Assembly: GCF_002564105.1 (NCBI RefSeq)
Contig: NZ_PDBX01000001.1
Coordinates: 3,348,001 to 3,412,000, forward strand
DNA length: 64,000 bases
Reading direction: 5' to 3'
Origin: Collimonas sp. PA-H2
Lineage (GTDB): Bacteria; Pseudomonadota; Gammaproteobacteria; Burkholderiales; Burkholderiaceae_D
Made by a program: the position numbers and the translations under genes. This document shows, piece by piece, positions 58,265-64,000 of this stretch. Within the stretch, counting starts at the first letter, position 1. Every line of letters starts with the position of its first letter. Under the pieces are notes generated by a model, which saw only the letters and a program-made list of their open reading frames with translations, was not told where the DNA came from and did no database searches.

Positions 58265-59302
58265 TTAAGCGGCGATGTCGTCAGGTGACGACACCAGTTG
58301 CATATCTTGATCAATCGAATGATCCAGGACTGCGTTTGCGTCTTTGTCGTCCCTTAACCGAAAGCGTACGTCTTCGGTCAGTTTGCGGTTGGCTGCCAGC
58401 AGATCCGCCAAAAAAGCTACCAGCATGGTCTGGAACCCCATTCCCAGCAAAACGGCGCCGAGAATCAAGGACTGTATGTGGCCGCCGCCTTCTCCGACGA
58501 AATATTTCCACATGAAGCGCAAGCCAACCAGGAGGCCAGCACCAAACAACACCGCGCCAATCGATCCAAAGAAGCGAAAAGGACGATAGATGATGAAAAT
58601 CCTGACGATAGTGACTATGCTCCGCGTTACATACGATGAGATGCTTTTGACCAGCCGTGACGGCCGCAAATCGCCATTCACCCGGATCGGCACCGAGGTG
58701 ATGCTCATGTTTTTCTGGCCGGCCTGGATGATGGTTTCCAGTGTGTAGGTGTAACTGCTAAAAACAGTCATGTTTTGGGCGGCAGTACGGCTGATGGCGC
58801 GAAAGCCGCTGGTGGCGTCCGGGATGTCGGTCTTGCTGGCGACACGGACCACCCAGCTGCCTAATTTTTGCAGCAGCTTCTTCAGCGGCGAAAAGTGCTT
58901 GATTGTCTCAATCGGACGTGCGCCAACTACGATATCTGCTTGGTTAGCGACAATAGGGGCCGTAAGAGCAGGGATATCATCCGCATTGTATTGATTATCA
59001 GCGTCAGTGTTGACAATAACGTCCGCTTTTAGATGCAGGCTGGCTTCCAGTCCTGTCATGAACGCACGTGCCAAGCCTTGATTGCGAGTATGGCGTACAA
59101 CATGGTCGACGCCATTTTTCCGGGCAACCTTGACAGTATCGTCGCTACTGCCGTCATCAACGATCAGCCATTCGACGCTATCAAACCCTGGGACTTTTCT
59201 AGGTAACGCTGAAAGCGCGATGGCGAGGGTTCCTGCCTCGTTATAACAGGGAATTTGGATAATCAGTTTCACAATGCTCTGTTTCTTCCGTATTTGATGC
59301 AT
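58265..59302 (-). CDS. Family 2 glycosyltransferase, polyprenyl-phosphate type
   Basis: This 345-residue protein resembles dolichol-phosphate mannosyltransferase and ArnC-type enzymes, which put a sugar on undecaprenyl phosphate. The catalytic domain reads IQIPCYNEAGTLAIAL, IVDDGSSDDT, NQGLARAF and NTDADNQY (DxD). Two C-terminal membrane helices (about 246-266 and 275-300) follow the RPFRFFG motif. The ATG at 59302 is used; a GTG at 59272, at the beginning of the conserved fold, is a fair alternative. It sits with a DUF2142-like membrane protein that could accept such a lipid-linked sugar. Confidence 0.85.
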   Translation of the reverse strand: MHQIRKKQSIVKLIIQIPCYNEAGTLAIALSALPRKVPGFDSVEWLIVDDGSSDDTVKVARKNGVDHVVRHTRNQGLARAFMTGLEASLHLKADVIVNTDADNQYNADDIPALTAPIVANQADIVVGARPIETIKHFSPLKKLLQKLGSWVVRVASKTDIPDATSGFRAISRTAAQNMTVFSSYTYTLETIIQAGQKNMSITSVPIRVNGDLRPSRLVKSISSYVTRSIVTIVRIFIIYRPFRFFGSIGAVLFGAGLLVGLRFMWKYFVGEGGGHIQSLILGAVLLGMGFQTMLVAFLADLLAANRKLTEDVRFRLRDDKDANAVLDHSIDQDMQLVSSPDDIAA

Positions 59303-59327
59303 GCGGTGAAAAAATCTGCTGCCCGGT

Positions 59328-59984
59328 TTAATGTAGCTTTAATTTAGTGGGCCAAAACAATATCGAGATGCTTAAGCCGCATAACAGGGTTAGCACGATC
59401 ACTTGGGTAAGTTTCTTGTTGGATGTTGTAACTGCGTCGATGGAGAAGATAAGCGCCTGATTCAGTTCCTGATTATTGAGACGTGCTTCCCCCCGCGCTG
59501 TATCTGATGTCATCCAAGCCGTAATGGCCTTACCCGGGAGACTATTGATGCCTTCAAAGACAAGCTTGATGGGCTTGTCAGCGATATTTTGTAGGGGCAG
59601 GGCATCAAAGCAAAACGGTTGATAGACATTGTCATGAACTTGATGCGCATTGAGTAAAATTTTTTGTGAAAAATGTTCTGCTTGCAAGCTAACGGAAAAA
59701 ATTCCGGTATTGTCTCGATCGTTGAAGTTTGCCAATAAAAGATTAATGCAAAGCGTGTCTGATGCGTTCAATCTTGAATCTTTGAACCAGTTCCAATTGA
59801 TGGGTTGCTCAAGATGAAAACCGGCTATCAATTCACCGACAGGTACCTGCTTTAATATTTCTGGTGGAGCAAGGACAGTATGTTTATATTTTTTTGAATA
59901 TGCTCCGCTCAAAAAAATAAAAATAAAAACTATAAAGCTGGCTATCCATAAAAAAAGAACGGAAAATGATTTTAGATATTTCAT
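59328..59984 (-). CDS. Unknown two-TM protein with extracytoplasmic domain
   Basis: I do not recognise this 218-residue protein. It has a membrane helix near the N-terminus (about 8-28), about 160 residues predicted outside the cytoplasm and a second helix near the C-terminus (about 192-210), followed by a short basic tail. The outer domain looks beta-rich and has no cysteine pairs beyond two isolated Cys. It begins 2 bases after the stop of the DUF2142-like gene, so the two are probably made together and may form a complex. It is AT-rich, unlike the housekeeping genes. Confidence 0.7.
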   Translation of the reverse strand: MKYLKSFSVLFLWIASFIVFIFIFLSGAYSKKYKHTVLAPPEILKQVPVGELIAGFHLEQPINWNWFKDSRLNASDTLCINLLLANFNDRDNTGIFSVSLQAEHFSQKILLNAHQVHDNVYQPFCFDALPLQNIADKPIKLVFEGINSLPGKAITAWMTSDTARGEARLNNQELNQALIFSIDAVTTSNKKLTQVIVLTLLCGLSISILFWPTKLKLH

Positions 59985-59986
59985 AA

Positions 59987-61621
59987 TTAATATGAAAGAT
60001 AAAATGGGATTGCTTCTTTAATATAAAAAGAAAATTCTGCACATGCCAATAGAATAGTCCCAATTTTAATAATGAGTCCAGGAATGCGTAATCGCATCAA
60101 TACAATCGAAGCGGATAATAATATCAAGGGAATGATTGGGTAAAAATATCTCCCTTGCACCGCTCGCAAAACACCTTCTGCGAGATAAGCGCCATAAATA
60201 TGGTATAAAAAAATGGAGCCAAAAAATAACGTTATTATAAATCCATAAAGAGCAATTCTATCAGTATCATTTAATGGGAAAAAAACTAAGGAAAATGCCA
60301 TAATTCCCAAAAATATCGATATTGGAACAAAGGAAAATACAATGGATTTAAAATTGTCAGGATCGTTAAAGCTGGCGTGGCCGATGAGAATGGCGATAAA
60401 TGATGCAAAGAAAATACTGCCAATGAGTAATTTGAATAGATATTTATTATTTACAAGGTGAGAGTTTATTTTCAATATTATTGAATAATCATTATGAAGT
60501 GTTTTATCTTTTTGAATTGAATGCCATGCCAATTTTGAGATGTAAATCAAGCAAAAGCACGCCATAGTGAATAAAACGAACAAAAATATATCGTATGGCA
60601 CACCATTCGCTGTAATTCCGTTGAATTCTAAATGACGTGGCAACACGTCATATTCAAGAAATAAATTTCCTTGAGAGAATTCAATATGCCCTAACATGCC
60701 ATAAAATGTATGAGCTATTGACTCGAATACCGGTTGTGATTTTATATACTCCGAAAAACTTTGATTTAAAGCAATTTCCAATCCTGGCTTTCTATTTGTG
60801 CCAGATGTATATAGAGGAGATCCGAAATATATATAATTTCGGATCATCCATATTGCTGGTATAGATATTGAAGTCAGGGTAATTCCAATTGCGTGTTTGA
60901 TTCGATTTGATCGCGGAAATTCGAGGATTAGAATAAATATCATCGGAACTAGAAAAACCAATGGAGTCATCATTTTTGTTCCGCCAGCAATCGAGAGCCA
61001 TATTGCGCATAGATACGCACTTTTCATTTCTCGTTTGAGAATATAGCTGGCAAAGAAATGAGTGGCCAAGGCAGAAAATAGAAAAAGAGACATATCATGA
61101 TTGGTGCCCGAAGATAAGTGTGAAATCATCGGGATAAAACCAATTGATGCTGCGATTGCCGTTGCGCGTGATGAATCCAATCCAACAACCCTGAAAGTCC
61201 GAAAGAGAACCAGCAAAAGCAAGGCTCCGGATAACGCGGATACGATACGCGGCAGAAAATAAAGAATATCTACATTACTGGTTATCAGGCTTCCTATTTT
61301 TAACGGTATTGCTGCAATAATGTAATAGATAGGAGGATGTTGGGCAATCCAGTTATATGCTGGTTGAGATTCGGTAGTTTTCTCAACATATCCCATAATG
61401 TCGGCGCCTATCACCGACTTTCCCGTCGAAGGGGGGCTTAGTACGGGGATCCCTTTGCCGTATGCAATATCCTGGGTGTATGCAAAATGCCCGATTTCGT
61501 CCGGAACAGCTGAAAATGGTGTTATGCAAAAAGATAGATACAGTGCTTTGATCAGAAAAAGCAAAGATATTAAAAGCATTGAGAATGGATATTTTTTAGA
61601 AATATCTTTTAAATTCAGCAT
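59987..61621 (-). CDS. DUF2142-like polytopic membrane protein (possible GT-C glycosyltransferase)
   Basis: This 544-residue protein has about 12 membrane helices. The first extracytoplasmic loop contains SAVPDEIGHFAYTQDIAYGKGIPV, the acidic DE-x2-H pattern typical of DUF2142 and GT-C glycosyltransferases, and later HPPIYYIIAAIP and SSGTNHDMSLFLFS. A role in transferring a sugar from a polyprenyl-phosphate donor made by the GT2 gene is plausible but unproven. It is the first gene of the seven-gene minus-strand run and is strongly AT-rich. Confidence 0.75.
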   Translation of the reverse strand: MLNLKDISKKYPFSMLLISLLFLIKALYLSFCITPFSAVPDEIGHFAYTQDIAYGKGIPVLSPPSTGKSVIGADIMGYVEKTTESQPAYNWIAQHPPIYYIIAAIPLKIGSLITSNVDILYFLPRIVSALSGALLLLVLFRTFRVVGLDSSRATAIAASIGFIPMISHLSSGTNHDMSLFLFSALATHFFASYILKREMKSAYLCAIWLSIAGGTKMMTPLVFLVPMIFILILEFPRSNRIKHAIGITLTSISIPAIWMIRNYIYFGSPLYTSGTNRKPGLEIALNQSFSEYIKSQPVFESIAHTFYGMLGHIEFSQGNLFLEYDVLPRHLEFNGITANGVPYDIFLFVLFTMACFCLIYISKLAWHSIQKDKTLHNDYSIILKINSHLVNNKYLFKLLIGSIFFASFIAILIGHASFNDPDNFKSIVFSFVPISIFLGIMAFSLVFFPLNDTDRIALYGFIITLFFGSIFLYHIYGAYLAEGVLRAVQGRYFYPIIPLILLSASIVLMRLRIPGLIIKIGTILLACAEFSFYIKEAIPFYLSY

Positions 61622-61685
61622 GTATCATTTTCTTTTTAAAAATGTAAAAATTTTAATTTTGAAATATTATGACAGCTGTTCACCG

Positions 61686-61716
61686 AAATCATATCCGGAT
61701 TGGGGCGATATGATTT
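61686..61716. promoter_or_regulatory. 10-bp perfect inverted repeat
   Basis: AAATCATATC and GATATGATTT flank 11 bases, and one further G-T pair can form. It is 65 bases upstream of the DUF2142-like gene on the minus strand, a position suited to an operator or a leader hairpin. Confidence 0.4.
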
Positions 61717-61876
61717 TCATGGAAATTTAGATGAAAAATATGGCTCAATGTATTATTTTGTATCGCTGTGTATGTGGCGGGGATAAAAAATTTCGATTTT
61801 TGTTTATATGAACTAACTGTAGTCGAGCTAGATTGTTAGAAATAATAAAAATCACAATCTGTTTCAATTTTATGTT

Positions 61877-61906
61877 TTGATATTTTTGATGAAGTTACTT
61901 TATAGT
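61877..61906 (+). promoter_or_regulatory. Putative sigma-70 promoter of kdoO
   Basis: TTGATA (61877-61882), an 18-base spacer and TATAGT (61901-61906) resemble a housekeeping promoter. It would give a leader of about 110 bases before the kdoO ATG. Confidence 0.45.
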
Positions 61907-62026
61907 CAATTACTGTTGTGCTCAATCAGAGTTCTGGGCTAAGAAACTCCCGTCAGCCTTGCCTCGTTCGGGGGAAGACCTATCTTGGCAGTTCACGCCA
62001 TCATTGCAACGCGGCATAATACGGAC

Positions 62027-62908
62027 ATGGAACAACAAATTATTGAAATCGATATTGCCGACTGGCAGATCAGCACGCCCAACTCAGCCTGGATTTCCGC
62101 GCTGGAGGCTGGAAAAGTACTGTACTTCCCCCATCTGAGCTTTGCCTTCACCGCCGACGAACAGCGCTTCCTGACGCCGGCAATCCGCGACCCTAAAAGT
62201 CGCAACATCAGCCTCGACGCCAACGGCAAACTCAAGGGGGCGCTGGGCGATGCCGCCGACCAGGCCGCGCTGGCCTGCATGATCGGCCGTTTCCGCAGCC
62301 AGGCGCAGCAACTGATTCATTCCTTGCTGCCGGCCTATGCCGACACCCGCAGCGAACTGCGCATGGCGCCCACCAGCTACCGGCCGATGCAGGTGGAAAC
62401 CCGGGCCCAGTCCTGGCGCGCCGACGACCGTCGCCTGCATGTCGACGCTTTCCCATCGCGCCCGAATTACGGCGAGCGTATCCTGCGCGTGTTCGCCAAT
62501 GTCAATCCGGATGGCGTGCCGCGCGTCTGGCGCGTCGGCGAACCGTTCGAAGATGTCGCGCAGCGATTCCTGCCGCGCGTAAAAAGCTATTCGCGCTGGC
62601 AGGCGCAGGCGCTGAATGCCCTGCACATCACCAAATCCCTGCGCAGCGAATATGATCATCTGATGCTGCAGCTGCACGACGCCATGAAATCCGATCCGGA
62701 CTATCAAAAAAACGGTCCGCAAGTAACACAGCCGTTTGCCGCCGGATCAGTGTGGGTATGTTTTTCCGACCAGACGCCACACGCGGTAATGGCCGGCCAG
62801 TACATGATGGAACAAACCTTGCACCTGCCGGCAGCCAAGCAATACGATCCGGGCGCCAGCCCATTGGCGATCCTGCGCCGCCTGACCGGCCGCGTGCTGA
62901 CCGAATGA
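62027..62908 (+). CDS. kdoO: Kdo 3-hydroxylase KdoO
   Basis: This Fe(II)/2-oxoglutarate-dependent oxygenase hydroxylates the outer Kdo sugar of the LPS core to Ko, as known from Burkholderia and Yersinia. It has 293 residues. The iron ligands are likely H138 and D140 (RRLHVDAFPSRP) and H252 (SDQTPHAVMAGQ). The frame extends 14 codons further upstream, but the ATG at 62027 is preferred because the extension is not conserved. The stop overlaps the waaA ATG (ATGA), so the Kdo hydroxylase and Kdo transferase are translationally coupled. Confidence 0.9.
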   Translation: MEQQIIEIDIADWQISTPNSAWISALEAGKVLYFPHLSFAFTADEQRFLTPAIRDPKSRNISLDANGKLKGALGDAADQAALACMIGRFRSQAQQLIHSLLPAYADTRSELRMAPTSYRPMQVETRAQSWRADDRRLHVDAFPSRPNYGERILRVFANVNPDGVPRVWRVGEPFEDVAQRFLPRVKSYSRWQAQALNALHITKSLRSEYDHLMLQLHDAMKSDPDYQKNGPQVTQPFAAGSVWVCFSDQTPHAVMAGQYMMEQTLHLPAAKQYDPGASPLAILRRLTGRVLTE

Positions 62909-64000
62909 AGGCTGCATCGGGTTTTGATGCAGGCCGGGCCTGGCGCATCCGTTTGCTGTATTCCGCAGTGTGGTGGCTGGCGATGCCGATGGTATTGCTG
63001 CGCTTGTGGCGGCGTGGCGGCAAGGAACCGGGCTACCGCCAGCATGTGGCAGAGCGTATCGGTTTCTATCCGCCGCTGGCATCGCAATTTGCCGCGCGCA
63101 AATTCATCTGGGTGCATGCAGTGTCTGTGGGTGAGACCCGCGCGGCCGAACCCTTGATCAAGGCCTTGCTCGACGCCTATCCCGAGCATGCGATTCTGCT
63201 GACGCACATGACGGCGACCGGACGAGACACAGGCAGGCAATTGTTCGGGCAGTTGCCGCGTGTGCTGCAATCCTTTCTGCCGTACGACACCGGTTGGATG
63301 GTTGGCCGCTTCCTGCGCCATTTTTCGCCTTGCCTGTGCCTGTTGATGGAAACCGAAGTGTGGCCGAACCTGATCGTCCAGTGCGGACGCTTCAAGGTGC
63401 CGGTGGCGCTGGTCAATGCTCGCCTGTCGGAGCGTTCCCTGCGGCGCGGCAAGCGCTTTGCTACGCTGATGACAGAGGCGGCCAGCGGAATGTCTTGCGT
63501 CGGTGCGCAAACCGATGCAGACGCCGGACGCTTGCGCCAGCTCGGTGGCGGCAATGTGCAGATTACCGGCAACCTGAAATTCGACGTCACGCCGTCGCCG
63601 GATTTGCTGGCGCTTGGCGCTGCGCTGCGGAAGCAGATTGGTCGCCGTTCAGTGCTGCTGTGCGCGAGCACCCGTGAGGGCGAGGAAGAATTGATCCTGG
63701 CGGAACTGTCCAAGCGTTTGCAAGATCCTGCCAACCTCAGTTTGCTGCCGACCGATTTGCTGGTGGTGATCGTGCCGCGCCATCCGCAGCGCTTTGACGA
63801 AGTGGCCGCCATGGCGGCGGCGAAAGGCTTGTCGCCATGGCGCCGCAGCAGTATGGACAAGCAGCCGGTGCCGGCCCACGTCAAGGTATTGGTCGGCGAT
63901 TCGATGGGCGAGATGTTCGCTTATTACGCCATGTGCGATGTGGCTTTCGTCGGCGGCAGCCTGCTACCGATGGGCGGACAAAATCTGATCGAAGCTTTCG
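62905..64000 (+). CDS. waaA: 3-deoxy-D-manno-octulosonic acid transferase WaaA (partial, cut by window end)
   Basis: This inner-membrane-associated GT30 enzyme adds Kdo to lipid IVA. The first 365 codons are present, and the frame stays open to the last base. An N-terminal anchor (about 17-34) is followed by the acceptor-site motif VHAVSVGETRAAEP, with the catalytic glutamate at E77, and METEVWPNLI. The C-terminal half has the donor-site motif FVGGSLLPMGGQNLIEAF, which ends at the window edge. The ATG overlaps the kdoO TGA. Confidence 0.96.
   Translation, partial: MKAASGFDAGRAWRIRLLYSAVWWLAMPMVLLRLWRRGGKEPGYRQHVAERIGFYPPLASQFAARKFIWVHAVSVGETRAAEPLIKALLDAYPEHAILLTHMTATGRDTGRQLFGQLPRVLQSFLPYDTGWMVGRFLRHFSPCLCLLMETEVWPNLIVQCGRFKVPVALVNARLSERSLRRGKRFATLMTEAASGMSCVGAQTDADAGRLRQLGGGNVQITGNLKFDVTPSPDLLALGAALRKQIGRRSVLLCASTREGEEELILAELSKRLQDPANLSLLPTDLLVVIVPRHPQRFDEVAAMAAAKGLSPWRRSSMDKQPVPAHVKVLVGDSMGEMFAYYAMCDVAFVGGSLLPMGGQNLIEAF

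Larger units (their letters stand above)
61622..62026. other. AT-rich divergent intergenic region
   Basis: These 405 bases separate the DUF2142-like gene (minus) from kdoO (plus). No credible gene is present; short open frames here are low-complexity. It holds a 10-bp inverted repeat (61686-61716) and a likely promoter for kdoO (61877-61906). Confidence 0.6.

Noticed and set aside
1..64000. CRISPR arrays, insertion sequences, phage genes or rRNA
   Set aside because: I saw no regularly spaced direct repeats, transposase or integrase motifs, or rRNA sequence in the window.

Overview
The window reads as a chromosome segment of a Burkholderiales betaproteobacterium, most likely of the Oxalobacteraceae (Collimonas/Herbaspirillum-like). 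This is inferred from gene order (aroE-mtgA; hemL-thiD-rubredoxin; pilGHIJ-chpA; yqgE-ruvX-pyrR-pyrB-pyrC'; Kdo hydroxylase beside waaA) and from protein similarity recalled from memory; no search was run. Core genes are GC-rich. Several blocks, above all 26.9-32.1 kb, 37.3-38.1 kb and 59.3-61.9 kb, are visibly AT-rich.

Layout. 1-5.4 kb holds housekeeping genes: aroE, mtgA, a CorA transporter, then hemL and thiD on the minus strand, and a rubredoxin. A dRS3-like nested palindrome lies between corA and hemL. 5.6-15.8 kb is the twitching-motility chemosensory operon pilG-pilH-pilI-pilJ-pilL/chpA, ending in a 2003-residue hybrid CheA. 15.9-23.1 kb carries phrB, yqgE, ruvX, pyrR, pyrB, a dihydroorotase-like pyrC' without its metal-binding HxH, plsC and apaH.

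23.4-42.1 kb is a surface-polysaccharide (O-antigen/capsule) cluster. It contains rfbBACD (dTDP-L-rhamnose), a Wzx flippase, two glycosyltransferases, a Wzy-like polymerase, an fnlABC/capEFG set (UDP-L-FucNAc), a WbuB-like transferase, two phosphoglycosyl transferases, a sugar aminotransferase and a WbpM/PglF-type dehydratase. A decayed ATP-grasp gene sits where an ATP-grasp gene and a sugar acetyltransferase would be expected. An H-NS-family gene, a phosphomannomutase/phosphoglucomutase and heptosyltransferase I follow.

45.1-54.4 kb (minus strand) is a compact selenoprotein locus in the order fdoG (in-frame UGA = Sec197, with a SECIS-like hairpin), fdoH, fdoI, fdhE, selA, selB, selC (tRNA-Sec). 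It encodes a Tat-exported respiratory formate dehydrogenase and most of the machinery to decode its selenocysteine; only selD is not in the window.

54.5-61.6 kb (minus strand) is a tight seven-gene run: a DUF2142-like membrane protein, an unknown two-TM protein, a GT2, a GT4, two methyltransferases and an LPG-synthase-TM-like protein. It probably makes a membrane-linked glycan or glycolipid of unknown structure. On the plus strand the window ends with Kdo 3-hydroxylase (kdoO) and the start of waaA, which is cut by the window edge.

The envelope genes from rfbB to waaA (rhamnose and FucNAc supply, polymerisation, core heptose, Kdo transfer and hydroxylation) together build lipopolysaccharide. 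I found no CRISPR array, insertion sequence, phage or rRNA gene.
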